Below the pieces are notes generated by a model. That model was not told the origin of the DNA, made no database searches, and saw nothing but the letters and a program-made list of their open reading frames with translations. Shown here piece after piece: positions 24,299 through 33,603 of a stretch of 64,000 nucleotides of DNA (the stretch's first letter is position 1; every line of letters starts with the position of its first letter). The DNA is from FEB-12 sp964503315. Its GTDB lineage: Bacteria > Zixibacteria > MSB-5A5 > GN15 > FEB-12. Where the stretch lies: contig CAZCZL010000007.1 in assembly GCA_964503315.1 (NCBI GenBank), forward strand, positions 147,805 through 211,804, read 5' to 3'. The translations under genes and the position numbers were made by a program.

Positions 24299-24751
24299 AT
24301 GAAGCTGTCAAAGTTTTGCGATGAGAATCTGATCACGTTCAATCTCAAGTCGACCACGAAGGCGGGAGTGATCGAAGAGTTGGTGGAGCTGGCGGGCGGC
24401 TCGACCATGATCAAGAACCGCGACGAGTTGTTGAACGATGTTCGCGAGCGTGAGAATCTGGTGACCACCGGGGTCGGGTATGGGGTAGCGTTTCCGCACG
24501 CGAAGACCCGGGCCGCCAAAGGGATCGTCATCGCATTTGGTCGGAGTGCCAAGGGGATCGATTTCGAGGCGATGGACCATCGGCCGGTCAACCTGTTTTT
24601 CCTGATCGCGGCTCCGGAGGACGCAGTTGGCGCGCATTTGAATGTGATGGCGCGGTTGTCGTTCCTCATGAAGTCGGAAGAGAATCGTCAACGGCTGATG
24701 CAGGTAAGCTCGCCGGGAGATGTGTTGTCGCTGATCGATAATGTAGACTAA
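24299..24751 (+). CDS. PTS EIIA domain protein (PtsN/fructose type)
   Basis: 150 aa single EIIA domain. Phospho-acceptor His67 in GVAFPHAK. RENLVTTGVGYG before it is typical of EIIA-Ntr and fructose-type domains. No EIIB or EIIC is near, so a regulatory (PtsN-like) rather than transport role is likely (inference). Lies between the Trm112-like gene and mreC with short gaps. Confidence 0.88.
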   Translation: MKLSKFCDENLITFNLKSTTKAGVIEELVELAGGSTMIKNRDELLNDVRERENLVTTGVGYGVAFPHAKTRAAKGIVIAFGRSAKGIDFEAMDHRPVNLFFLIAAPEDAVGAHLNVMARLSFLMKSEENRQRLMQVSSPGDVLSLIDNVD

Positions 24752-24785
24752 ACATCCGACGGTAGGGCAGGGACGCCAAACTGAT

Positions 24786-25574
24786 ATGACCTGGATACCC
24801 GGCCTCTTTGCGAAGGGCCGTTCTGCTCATTTTGTGGTTGTGGCGCTGGCCATCACCGTACTTCTCATTCCCACGCTGGGGGTCAGTGGATTCCTCAGCG
24901 AAGCGGCGTTGAATTCGATCTACTACCCATTTGTTCGCGTCAAGAATGCCATCAACGATCTGACCAGTGTTCACGAAGAGAATCAGAAACTTCGTGAGTC
25001 ATTGGTCGATGCTTCTATCCGCGTGACGCTTCTGGAAGAGGCGGGGCGCGAGAATATACGTCTTCGCTCGATCCTCGGTTTTGAGCCTCCCATAGGATAC
25101 ACGCTCCTCCCCGCAAAGGTGATGGCGGTAGTTGGGAATCGACTGCCGGTGGCGGCGGTGATCAATCGCGGGATGATGGACGGTGTGACGCTCAATGAGC
25201 CGATCATCAACGAGGAAGGATTGCTCGGGCGGGTCAGTTCGCTGACCGAGACGCATTGTACGATCCAGTTATTGACGGATCCGACCAATCGGGTGGCGGT
25301 GCGGGTGGCGGAAAGCCGGGAAATGGGAATCGCCAAGTATGTCCCATCGCAGGGGCTGATAGTTGACAATATTCCGTCGCAGGGGGATGTGAAGCAGGGG
25401 GATCTGATACTGTCATCGGGGTTGGGCGGGGTCTATCCGCCGGGATTGGTCGTAGGGACGGTGATAGCGGTGGAACGACCAAAGCAGGAGCCATTCCTGA
25501 TAGTGCGCCTCGCGCCGGCCTCGGACTTCAATTCGCTGGATGAACTGTTTGTGCTGAGGGCGAAGGGGAGATGA
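24786..25574 (+). CDS. mreC: Rod shape-determining protein MreC
   Basis: 262 aa. N-terminal TM helix (FVVVALAITVLLIPTLGV), coiled coil at about residues 55-90 (HEENQKLRESLVDASIRVTL), and the periplasmic beta-barrel with LLGRVSSLTETHC, LTDPTNRVAVRV and LILSSGLGGVYPPGLVVGTV. Organises the elongasome in the periplasm. Stop overlaps the mreD start by 4 nt. Confidence 0.93.
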   Translation: MTWIPGLFAKGRSAHFVVVALAITVLLIPTLGVSGFLSEAALNSIYYPFVRVKNAINDLTSVHEENQKLRESLVDASIRVTLLEEAGRENIRLRSILGFEPPIGYTLLPAKVMAVVGNRLPVAAVINRGMMDGVTLNEPIINEEGLLGRVSSLTETHCTIQLLTDPTNRVAVRVAESREMGIAKYVPSQGLIVDNIPSQGDVKQGDLILSSGLGGVYPPGLVVGTVIAVERPKQEPFLIVRLAPASDFNSLDELFVLRAKGR

Positions 25575-26053
25575 AGTACATCCAGGCGGTATTCCTCTTG
25601 GTATTGGTCGCGTTCCACCAGGCGATACTGAGCGGCGCGACAGATATTTTGGGAGTGACGATCAATCTACCGATGATGCTGGTCGTGGCGGTGGCGCTCC
25701 ATCAGTCGGAGACCGACGCGGTCTGGTTCGCGTTCGCGGTGGGGATCGTCGCGGCGGCGCTTATGCCGGCTACGATGGGGTGGCAGACCCTGGTGATGGT
25801 GATCCTGGCGGTCGGGGCGTATCACGCGCGGGAGCGGTTGAACCTGGATTCACCGCTGGCGCGGTTGTCGCTGATAATCGCCGGGGTGGCGGTGCACAAT
25901 ATTGTCTCGATATTTATCATCCAGCCGGAAGAGATAGTGTATCAGATATGGCGGTTTGCGCTGACCGGCACGCTGTACAGCGCGCTGGTAGCATCAGCGT
26001 TTTACGTGTTCAGGCAGAGTACCACTACGGGACGACGCTCCCGTTCGATGTAG
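25571..26053 (+). CDS. mreD: Rod shape-determining protein MreD
   Basis: 160 aa polytopic protein with about five to six hydrophobic segments and the DILGVTINLPMMLVVAVALH start seen in MreD. Identified by fold, size and position between mreC (4-nt overlap) and the PBP2 gene (12-nt gap). Confidence 0.85.
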   Translation: MKYIQAVFLLVLVAFHQAILSGATDILGVTINLPMMLVVAVALHQSETDAVWFAFAVGIVAAALMPATMGWQTLVMVILAVGAYHARERLNLDSPLARLSLIIAGVAVHNIVSIFIIQPEEIVYQIWRFALTGTLYSALVASAFYVFRQSTTTGRRSRSM

Positions 26054-26065
26054 GATAACAGGCGA

Positions 26066-27961
26066 ATGGATCGGCAGACATTTTCCATGGCGGGCCGCGA
26101 GCGCATCGCGCTCGTGCTGATCTTTGGCGCCTTCCTGGTGATGGCCGCGCGCCTCGTGAAACTCCAGATAATCGACCATAGCGAGATGTACCAGCTGGCG
26201 GAGAACAACCGGATCCGCGTGGTGCCTATCGAGGCGAAACGGGGAGTGGTCTATGATCGCGAAGGGCGGGTGATCATCGGGAATAGACCGTCCTATACAC
26301 TCTCAGTTGTGCCGGCAGAAGAGAAGAAGGGGCGGACCGTCCCGCATCTCTCAGAATTGCTGGAGACCGACACGCTGACTCTACGGAAGAAGATCCGGAA
26401 GAACCAGGCGAGTCCGTATCAGCCGGCGCCGGTGTATCGCGATATCCCGTTTGAGATCGTAGCGGTTCTTGAGGAGCAGGGACAGGAGTTCCCCGGAGTC
26501 AACTATACGCTCGACCGCGTACGGGAATACGGAGTAGACCTTCGGGCGGAGGCGTTCACCGGCCATGTTGGTGAGGTCTCCGAGAAGGAGTTGGAGCGGA
26601 ATCCAGACGCGGGTTACCGGATGGGGAGTACGATCGGGAAAAAGGGGGTTGAGAAACAATACGATCAAGTGCTGCGCGGTGTGGAGGGGACGGATTTCAT
26701 TGAAGTGACCGCGTTGGGGGAAGTGCTTGGGCCGTACGCGGGGAAAGAACGGGTGAAACCGGTTCCCGGGAGCGATCTGACGCTGACAATCGACAATGAT
26801 GTTCAGCTTGCGGCAATTCATGCTTTGGATTCGTTCGCCGTGCGGAAGTTTTTTGGTCCGGACGGGAAAACGGTAGATTCATTCATCAATCGGCCAGGCG
26901 CGGTGGTGGCGATCGATCCGCGAACCGGCGAAGTGCTGGCGATGACATCATCGCCGGGATTCGACCCGAATGTCTTCTCGGGAGTAATAACAGACTCGGT
27001 CTGGAAGACGATCCAGGAGGATTCGAGCCGCCCGCTATTGAATCGTCCGTTGAATGGGTTGTATCCGCCGGGTTCGACGGCGAAGTTGTTGACGCTCGGC
27101 GCCGGATTGGAGACAGGCGTGATCGACGCCTCGACGGTGTTCCCGAAATCGTGCATCGGCGGATACCAGTACGGAAACCGGTTTTTCAAGTGCTGGGAGA
27201 AAAAGGGTCACGGTTCAACCACCGGGGTGCACGCGGTTGAGATGTCGTGCGACGTCTATTTTTACCAGCTCGGGCTACGGGTTGGTGTCGACCAACTGAG
27301 CCGATACTACGATCTCTGTGGCTTCGGGAAGCCTTCAGGGGTGGATCTGCCCAATGAATTCAAGGGACTGAATCCGAACAGCAAATATTACGACAAGCGG
27401 TACGGCAAGAACGGCTGGACCAAAGCGCTGGTGCTGAATACGGCGATAGGGCAGGGTGAGATTCTAGTGACTCCGCTGCAACTGGCGCAGTTTTATTGTG
27501 GTCTGGCGAATTGGGGGAGAGTGTATCGCCCTCATCTCGTCAAAAAGATAACCAAGCCGAATGGGGAAGAAGTCACAGTTCAGCCGGAGTTGGCGTTTAC
27601 GCTGCCGTTCAGTCAACAGACGCTGGGGACATTGCGCGAAGGGTTGCGATTGGTAGTGGAAGGGGGACGGGGAACCGCGCGCCGATTGAAGAATAACTTG
27701 TATTCGGTTTGCGGAAAGACGGGGACATCGCAGAACCCGCACGGGAATGACCACGCGCTGTTCGTCGGGTTTGCGCCGATAGAGAGCCCGGAGATCGTAG
27801 TCTGCGCGGTAGTAGAGAACGCGGGACATGGTTCTGAGATCGCCGCACCGGTGGTGGGGCGAGTGATCGAGACCTATATGAAGAAAAAGCTCGGCTTGCT
27901 GGAGCCTCCGGAGCCGGTGGCGCAGGTGAAGTCTGATTCGACCACGGTGGCCTCGCGATGA
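26066..27961 (+). CDS. mrdA: Penicillin-binding protein 2, peptidoglycan transpeptidase
   Basis: 631 aa, class B PBP. One N-terminal TM helix (IALVLIFGAFLVMAARL), dimerisation domain with NNRIRVVPIEAKRGVVYDRE, then the transpeptidase: Ser337 in STAK, the SxN-type motif as SCD (EMSCDVYFY), and KTG in CGKTGTSQ. The C-terminal GLLEPPEPVAQ tail is short. Cross-links peptidoglycan during elongation together with RodA, whose start it overlaps by 4 nt. Confidence 0.95.
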   Translation: MDRQTFSMAGRERIALVLIFGAFLVMAARLVKLQIIDHSEMYQLAENNRIRVVPIEAKRGVVYDREGRVIIGNRPSYTLSVVPAEEKKGRTVPHLSELLETDTLTLRKKIRKNQASPYQPAPVYRDIPFEIVAVLEEQGQEFPGVNYTLDRVREYGVDLRAEAFTGHVGEVSEKELERNPDAGYRMGSTIGKKGVEKQYDQVLRGVEGTDFIEVTALGEVLGPYAGKERVKPVPGSDLTLTIDNDVQLAAIHALDSFAVRKFFGPDGKTVDSFINRPGAVVAIDPRTGEVLAMTSSPGFDPNVFSGVITDSVWKTIQEDSSRPLLNRPLNGLYPPGSTAKLLTLGAGLETGVIDASTVFPKSCIGGYQYGNRFFKCWEKKGHGSTTGVHAVEMSCDVYFYQLGLRVGVDQLSRYYDLCGFGKPSGVDLPNEFKGLNPNSKYYDKRYGKNGWTKALVLNTAIGQGEILVTPLQLAQFYCGLANWGRVYRPHLVKKITKPNGEEVTVQPELAFTLPFSQQTLGTLREGLRLVVEGGRGTARRLKNNLYSVCGKTGTSQNPHGNDHALFVGFAPIESPEIVVCAVVENAGHGSEIAAPVVGRVIETYMKKKLGLLEPPEPVAQVKSDSTTVASR

Positions 27962-29178
27962 TACACCGGATCCGCTACAGAGAGCTGGATTGGAAGCTGA
28001 TCGGCACGTTTTTGGCATTGTCGATCATCGGCATCGCCACCGTCTATTCCTCCCAGCACAATGTCGACGATCCGTACCGTCAGTCGTTTTATCTGCGCCA
28101 GATGATGTGGCTGGTGATAGCGTTCGGAGCGTTCCTCGTAGTGCTGCATTTGCCGCAAAGGATATTCGATGGCGGCGCATACGCGATGTATATCATCGCG
28201 GTGGTGCTCCTGGCGGCAGTCCTGGTATTTGGACATACACGACTTGGAGCAACCCGGTGGTTTGATTTCGGACCAGTAAGTTTCTCGCCGTCGGATCTGG
28301 CAAAATTGGCGGTACTTCTCACGCTGGCGCGGTTTTTCGCGTATACGAGACTACCGGTGGCATCCAAGCGAAGACTGGCGGTCTCGGCGATATTAATAGC
28401 GGTACCGATGATGCTGATCCTGAAGCAGCCGGATCTGGGGAGCTCGCTGATCTTTCCGGTCATACTGATCGCGCTCTGGTTCTGGTCGGGACTGTCGCCG
28501 TGGTATTTGATATTGATCATGTCGCCGTTCATCTCGATGGTGGCGGCGTACTATTGGCTCTCCTGGGCGATATACCTGGTGGCGTTGATGATCTTTTTGG
28601 CAGTGCTAAGGCCGGGCATAGTGCTGGCGATCTTCATCATGCTGGTGAATCTGGGATTCGGGATGGTGACACCATTCATCTGGGAGAAGCTTGAGGATTA
28701 CCAGAAGAATCGCATCCTGACATTTCTCGATCCGGGGCATGATCCGCGCGGGGCGGGGTACCAGATCATTCAGTCGAAGATAGCGATCGGTTCCGGTGGA
28801 ATAGTCGGGAAAGGGTATCTGGAAGGGTCACAGGCGCGGCTTGATTTTTTGCCGGAGCGGCATACCGACTTCATCTTCTCAGTCCTGGGTGAGGAATTCG
28901 GTCTGCTCGGGTCGCTGGTGGTGATAGGGTTGTTCACATTTGCTTTCTATCGATGTTTACGCATAGCTGTTCGATGTCGATCTCGGTTCGCGTCGTTCGT
29001 GGTGATCGGGTGCACGGCGGTGTTATTCTTCCAGTTTGTCGTCAATATCGGGATGGTGCTGGGGATGATGCCGGTGACCGGGTTGCCGCTGCCGTTTGTC
29101 AGCTACGGAGGGACATCGCTGCTGATGGTCTGGGTGTTTGTCGGGATGATCATTGCCTCGGAATACCACTGGTTCTAA
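27958..29178 (+). CDS. rodA: RodA, SEDS peptidoglycan polymerase
   Basis: 406 aa with about ten TM helices. SEDS signatures: LGATRWFDFGPVSFSPSDLAKLA, KQPDLGSSLIF, FLDPGHDPRGAGYQIIQSKIAIGSGG, ERHTDFIFSVLGEEFG and LPFVSYGGTSLL. Polymerises lipid II with PBP2. It overlaps the next, unrelated-looking gene by 1 nt (TAATG), which ties that gene to the elongasome operon. Confidence 0.95.
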   Translation: MIHRIRYRELDWKLIGTFLALSIIGIATVYSSQHNVDDPYRQSFYLRQMMWLVIAFGAFLVVLHLPQRIFDGGAYAMYIIAVVLLAAVLVFGHTRLGATRWFDFGPVSFSPSDLAKLAVLLTLARFFAYTRLPVASKRRLAVSAILIAVPMMLILKQPDLGSSLIFPVILIALWFWSGLSPWYLILIMSPFISMVAAYYWLSWAIYLVALMIFLAVLRPGIVLAIFIMLVNLGFGMVTPFIWEKLEDYQKNRILTFLDPGHDPRGAGYQIIQSKIAIGSGGIVGKGYLEGSQARLDFLPERHTDFIFSVLGEEFGLLGSLVVIGLFTFAFYRCLRIAVRCRSRFASFVVIGCTAVLFFQFVVNIGMVLGMMPVTGLPLPFVSYGGTSLLMVWVFVGMIIASEYHWF

Positions 29179-30725
29179 TGAAACTGCTCACACTTCTCGC
29201 GACTTTCTTTTTTGGATGTCAATCCGTCCTGTCAATGGATCTTGATTCGCTGTTGATCAAGTCGGTGGGGGGTGAGGAAGGACTCAGGACAGTCAGCACG
29301 ATGACTTCTTTTCGGGCGACAGGGGAAGTCACGATGAACGGTTTGAAGGGGAGATTCGTGCAGGTGGTGGTTCCGCCTGATCGCATCTACTACGAGTTGA
29401 CGTTTCCGCAGTTCTCAATCAAGCAGGGGTATGACGGTATGACAGGTTGGCAGACCGACCTGAATGGCCGGGTGTCGCGTATAAGCGGATTCGAAGAGGC
29501 AGAGTTGATCAAGACGCTGTACACTGAGACGTATTCGCATGTTGTGCCGGGAAGGATGGCGGGAAGCGCGGCGTACGTAAAAGACTCAGTTATCGATGGC
29601 GTCGCGTACCCGCTGGTGGAGTTTTATCCGCAGAACAAAGATACGCTACGGGTGCTGTACAACGCGGAGACGGGGGAGCGGGTGATGCAGATATCGAAGC
29701 TGGATAATATCAAGACGATCATCTCTTTCGACGAAACAGTGGTGGTGCAGAGTGTGCCGATACCTTTCCGGCAGAGTTCGGTGGCGATAGGGGTGCCGCT
29801 GGCGATCGATTGGGTGATCGACTCGGCTCAATTCAATGTACCGGTGGATGGCGCGATCTTCGCGCAACCGGGGAGCGCACACCGTTCGTTGCCGGTGGGC
29901 ATTGACTCAGTCATGATTCCGTTCACCTATGAAAACGGGCATATCTACGTAACGGCGACGATCAATGGGAAAAAGCGGGTGCGGCTGATACTGGATTCGG
30001 GAGCGTCAGCGACGATCTTCAATTCAGAAGTAGTGGGAGCGATGGAACTCCCGGAGGTCGGGACAATGCCCGCGCGCGGAGTGGGAGGATTTGTCGAAGT
30101 AAAATTGGTGAAGTCAGACTCAGTGGCGATAGGTGACATCACGCTGTTCGACCAGATCGGCGGGTTGATGGATCTGACGGGGCTAAATGTGGTGAGGAAT
30201 GATTCGCTGCCGTTTGGCGGAGTGGTTGGGTATGACTTTCTGTCTCAGTTCCCGACCACAATAGACCCGCTGAGAGAAGTGGTGACGGTGTATGATCCGG
30301 AGCATTTTGTCGCGCCACAGAATGGGTACGCGATCCCGTTCGATCTGACGATGCAGGTGCCGACTGTGGAAGCATCGGTGAATGGGATTCACGGACGATT
30401 CCTAATAGATCTGGGGAACGCGATGGGGCTGATTCTGCATGGGCCTTTCGTAGAGAAGAATAAGCTGGACACGTTGCCGCGAATCGAGGTTGGGGAGGGG
30501 CGGAGAATTGGCGGGATCGGCGGGGATGTGGAGAGCCGGATGGTACGAATCGCCGAGTTGCGGGTTGGGGAATTCAAGCTGAAAGAGATACCGGCAGTTA
30601 TATCCGCAGGAACATCGGGGATAAGTGGTTCGGTGGTGGTGGACGGGAATATCGGAAACGGGATATTGCGGAGTTACAAAGTCGTCTTTGATTATCGACA
30701 TCAGGTTCTGTATTTACTCCCCTAG
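29178..30725 (+). CDS. Exported protein with LolA-like N-terminal region and two retropepsin-like aspartic protease domains
   Basis: 515 aa from ATG 29178. Signal segment MKLLTLLATFFFGCQSVLS (Cys14 might be a lipidation site). Residues about 30-230 resemble LolA/LolB-type outer-membrane lipoprotein carriers (MTSFRATGEVTMNGLKGRF, GYDGMTGWQTD). Then two successive retropepsin-like domains: the first has LILDSGASATIF, a good D-S-G active-site motif; the second has FLIDLGNAMGL, where Leu replaces Ser/Thr. Dimerisation in cis of one active and one degenerate half is possible. Substrate unknown. Translationally linked to rodA. Confidence 0.75.
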   Translation: MKLLTLLATFFFGCQSVLSMDLDSLLIKSVGGEEGLRTVSTMTSFRATGEVTMNGLKGRFVQVVVPPDRIYYELTFPQFSIKQGYDGMTGWQTDLNGRVSRISGFEEAELIKTLYTETYSHVVPGRMAGSAAYVKDSVIDGVAYPLVEFYPQNKDTLRVLYNAETGERVMQISKLDNIKTIISFDETVVVQSVPIPFRQSSVAIGVPLAIDWVIDSAQFNVPVDGAIFAQPGSAHRSLPVGIDSVMIPFTYENGHIYVTATINGKKRVRLILDSGASATIFNSEVVGAMELPEVGTMPARGVGGFVEVKLVKSDSVAIGDITLFDQIGGLMDLTGLNVVRNDSLPFGGVVGYDFLSQFPTTIDPLREVVTVYDPEHFVAPQNGYAIPFDLTMQVPTVEASVNGIHGRFLIDLGNAMGLILHGPFVEKNKLDTLPRIEVGEGRRIGGIGGDVESRMVRIAELRVGEFKLKEIPAVISAGTSGISGSVVVDGNIGNGILRSYKVVFDYRHQVLYLLP

Positions 30726-30800
30726 GTTCTTCGGTCACATCGCATTCTTCGGTTACTTCCGCGTCAGATTGTCACAGGAACAACGCGGGGGCGTATTATC

Positions 30801-30829
30801 TTGACAGTTTTGGCGTGTGGACGTATATC
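30801..30829 (+). promoter_or_regulatory. Promoter of the phosphofructokinase gene
   Basis: TTGACA (30801-30806), 17-bp spacer, TATATC (30824-30829), 30 nt before the start codon. Confidence 0.7.
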
Positions 30830-30858
30830 AGATAGGTACTTAGCAAGGTAAGGATGCA

Positions 30859-31902
30859 ATGAAAATAGGCGTTTTGACAGGCGGCGGCGACTGTCCCGGG
30901 TTGAACGCTGTGGTCCGGGCAATCGTCCACAAAGGGGTATATCGCTACGGTTACACGTTTTGCGGGATTCGCGACGGATGGAAGGGGCTTTTGGGTGACG
31001 CGGCAGTTTCGCCACTGACCACCCAGGATGTAGCCAATATCCTGTCGATGGGGGGAACGATCCTTAAGACTTCGCGCAGTAACCCCTGTAAACTTCCGGA
31101 TGGACCGGCTCAGATAAAGCGAAATATGGAGAAACATCAGCTCGACGCACTGATCGTGATCGGCGGTGTCGACACGCTTGGGGTAGCATCGAAACTCCAC
31201 CAGGATGGCGTGAAGCTGGTAGCAGTTCCAAAGACGATTGACAACAATGTCTGGGGAACGGATAGGACATTTGGATTCGATACGGCAGTGAATGTGGCAG
31301 CCGAGGCTATCGACCGAATTCGTACGACGGCGGAGGCACATAATCGCGTTTTTGTGGTAGAAGTGATGGGGCGCGACGCGGGATGGATCGCGCTGGAGTC
31401 AGGGATCGCGGGTGGGGCATCGATGATCCTGCTCCCGGAGTTTCCGGTTGATCTGGAGCGGGTGGTGCAGTCGATCGTGACGCGGCATGAAAAGGGGGGT
31501 GTTTTTACCGTGATTGTGGTCGCGGAAGGGACACGGTTGAAACGGGAAGGGGGAGAGCCGATGCCGGTGGTAATCGACGCACAAAGAGATGAATTTGGGA
31601 ATGTTCGACTGGGCGGAATAGCCGATAAGATAACGGAAGCAATAGCCGCGCGGACGGGATTTGATTGTCGCGCCGTTCGTCTTGGGCATATTCAGCGGGG
31701 AGGTTCGCCGAGCGCGTATGACAGAGTGCTGGCGACTCGGTATGGGATAGTCGCGGTTGAAATGGTCCGGGCAGGCGAGTTTGGAAAGATGGCGGCGTTA
31801 CGCGGGACGAAGATAGAGACGGTTCCGCTGGCAGAAGTGGCGCGCGCGACAAAGACGGTTGATCCGGATCTCTATGAAATTGCAGAGGTATTTTTTGGGT
31901 AA
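30859..31902 (+). CDS. pfkA: 6-phosphofructokinase, probably PPi-dependent
   Basis: 347 aa. GGGDCPGLN P-loop-like start, catalytic PKTIDNN (Asp128), VVEVMGRDAGWIAL and LGHIQRGGSPSAYDR. At the phosphoryl-donor site the sequence is GGVDT (102-106): Asp105 corresponds to E. coli Gly104 and Lys125 to Gly124, the pair typical of PPi-dependent enzymes. Val104 stands where Asp (or Glu) is usual, and Asn130 where TIDND has its last Asp. An OM-barrel gene overlaps its 3' end and gap-pgk-tpiA follow. Confidence 0.9.
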   Translation: MKIGVLTGGGDCPGLNAVVRAIVHKGVYRYGYTFCGIRDGWKGLLGDAAVSPLTTQDVANILSMGGTILKTSRSNPCKLPDGPAQIKRNMEKHQLDALIVIGGVDTLGVASKLHQDGVKLVAVPKTIDNNVWGTDRTFGFDTAVNVAAEAIDRIRTTAEAHNRVFVVEVMGRDAGWIALESGIAGGASMILLPEFPVDLERVVQSIVTRHEKGGVFTVIVVAEGTRLKREGGEPMPVVIDAQRDEFGNVRLGGIADKITEAIAARTGFDCRAVRLGHIQRGGSPSAYDRVLATRYGIVAVEMVRAGEFGKMAALRGTKIETVPLAEVARATKTVDPDLYEIAEVFFG

Positions 31903-32575
31903 GCTGACATCTCTGGTCTGTTTGATAGTCCTGCTCGTGGTCTGTGTAGTTCAGGCGCAGCCAAGCGCCGCGGAGAAGCATGGTGGATTCAGTCGGAGTC
32001 ACCAAGCGGGTGTACGTCTGGGAGTCTGGAACAACATGGGGGATCTTCCGCCCAAAGAGGATTCATCGGGCGGCGCCCGTTACGCGGCGGATATCAAGGA
32101 TGCCAGTTTCTATTTTGAGGGATTTTTCGCGTACCGCGTCAGCACGGCGTTCATGATAGAAGGGGCGCTGGGGATAGTCAATCGCGGCGATGTGACGGTC
32201 GAGGATTCATTCGGCGATACGTATGTCGGCGGTTTGACGCTGTATCCGATCCAGTTGAAAGCGAAGTTTTACCCGCTGGGCGATTCACACGGGAAGGTAT
32301 TCCCGTATCTGGCCGCGGGCGCGGGAATATATCATGGTCGGCATGATATTCAGTTTACGTCCGACCCGTTTGTGGTCAGCGGTAATTCCAAGACCTCGTT
32401 CAGTTACTTGCTGGGCGGAGGAGTGGATTACCAGGTAGCGGATGTGGTCGGGCTCGATCTGAATGTCAATTATCTACCGGTCAAATTCTCTGATGATCTG
32501 TTTGAAGTGAAGGATTACCAGGCGCTGACGATCACGGTCGGCGTGAAGTATCTCTTCCAGTCACCCAGGAAATAA
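31874..32575 (+). CDS. Outer-membrane beta-barrel protein (OmpW/opacity-like)
   Basis: 233 aa. Signal peptide (LVCLIVLLVVCVVQA) followed by alternating amphipathic strands (VRLGVWNNMGDL, AFMIEGALGIV, AKFYPLG, FPYLAAGAGIYHG, FSYLLGGGVDYQV, LDLNVNYLPVKF) ending LTITVGVKYLF, a barrel-type terminal strand. ATG 31874 lies inside pfkA. An alternative TTG at 31895 has AGAGG 8 nt upstream. Either way it is translationally coupled to pfkA. Function unknown. Confidence 0.75.
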   Translation: MKLQRYFLGKLTSLVCLIVLLVVCVVQAQPSAAEKHGGFSRSHQAGVRLGVWNNMGDLPPKEDSSGGARYAADIKDASFYFEGFFAYRVSTAFMIEGALGIVNRGDVTVEDSFGDTYVGGLTLYPIQLKAKFYPLGDSHGKVFPYLAAGAGIYHGRHDIQFTSDPFVVSGNSKTSFSYLLGGGVDYQVADVVGLDLNVNYLPVKFSDDLFEVKDYQALTITVGVKYLFQSPRK

Positions 32576-32598
32576 GCGAGACGATTAAGGAGGATAGA

Positions 32599-33585
32599 AT
32601 GAAAGTCGGTATCAATGGATTCGGGCGCATTGGTCGGTTGGTCTATAAAGCCACCCGCGGCACAAATGTTGAAATAGTCGGCGTGAATGATATAACGGAT
32701 GCTCCGACCCTGGCGCATCTGTTGAAGTATGACTCGGTGCACGGTCGCTATAAAGGCGAAGTCCGGGCCGAGGGCGGAAATCTGGTGATTGACGGGAAGA
32801 CGATCCCGGTGTCTGCGGAAAAGGATCCATCGAATCTTCCGTGGGCGAAATTGGGCGCGGATATCGTGCTGGAGTGCACGGGGAAGTTCACGGACAAAGA
32901 AGGCGCGTCGAAGCACCTGGCGGCCGGCGCGAAGAAGGTGTTGATATCGGCTCCGGCGAAGGGGCATGACGGGACGTTCGTACGCGGGGTCAACTGGGAC
33001 TCCTACGATAAGAGCAGACATCATATCATATCGATCGGATCATGCACAACCAACTGCCTCGCGCCGATGGTGAAGGTGTTGTTGGATAATTTCGGGATCG
33101 TGCGCGGCCTGATGACCACGATCCACTCCTATACGGCGGATCAGCGGATAGTTGATTCTCCGCACAAGGATCTTCGTCGCGCCCGCGCGGCGGCGGTGTC
33201 GATGGTTCCGACCACGACCGGCGCGGCCAAGGCGATCGCCGAAGTGATACCGGCGATGAAGGGGAAACTGGATGGGATCGCGATCCGCGTCCCCACTCCA
33301 GATTGCTCGGTGACTGACCTGGCGGTCGAGTTGGAGAAGGATACGACCAAAGACGAGATCAACGCGGCGTTCAAGAAAGCGGCGGCATCCGGACCGTTGG
33401 CGGAATCGCTGGAGTATTGCGATGAGCCGATCGTGTCGGTAGATATCGTCGGCAATCCGCACGGCTGTGTGTTTGATTCGGGTCTGACGATGTGCAACGG
33501 CCGGTTCGCGAAAGTGTTCGGCTGGTACGACAACGAGATGGGTTTCTCAGTACGCATGGTCGACATGCTTGGCCGGATGATGTAA
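32599..33585 (+). CDS. gap: Glyceraldehyde-3-phosphate dehydrogenase
   Basis: 328 aa. NAD-binding GINGFGRIGRLVYKA, catalytic Cys149 in SCTTNCLAP, and WYDNEMGFS near the end. Strong Shine-Dalgarno AAGGAGGA 5 nt before ATG. Oxidises GAP to 1,3-BPG in the cytoplasm. First of gap-pgk-tpiA-secG with gaps of 18, 1 and 14 nt. Confidence 0.97.
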   Translation: MKVGINGFGRIGRLVYKATRGTNVEIVGVNDITDAPTLAHLLKYDSVHGRYKGEVRAEGGNLVIDGKTIPVSAEKDPSNLPWAKLGADIVLECTGKFTDKEGASKHLAAGAKKVLISAPAKGHDGTFVRGVNWDSYDKSRHHIISIGSCTTNCLAPMVKVLLDNFGIVRGLMTTIHSYTADQRIVDSPHKDLRRARAAAVSMVPTTTGAAKAIAEVIPAMKGKLDGIAIRVPTPDCSVTDLAVELEKDTTKDEINAAFKKAAASGPLAESLEYCDEPIVSVDIVGNPHGCVFDSGLTMCNGRFAKVFGWYDNEMGFSVRMVDMLGRMM

Positions 33586-33603
33586 GAGAGAAGGAACGGA
33601 GAT

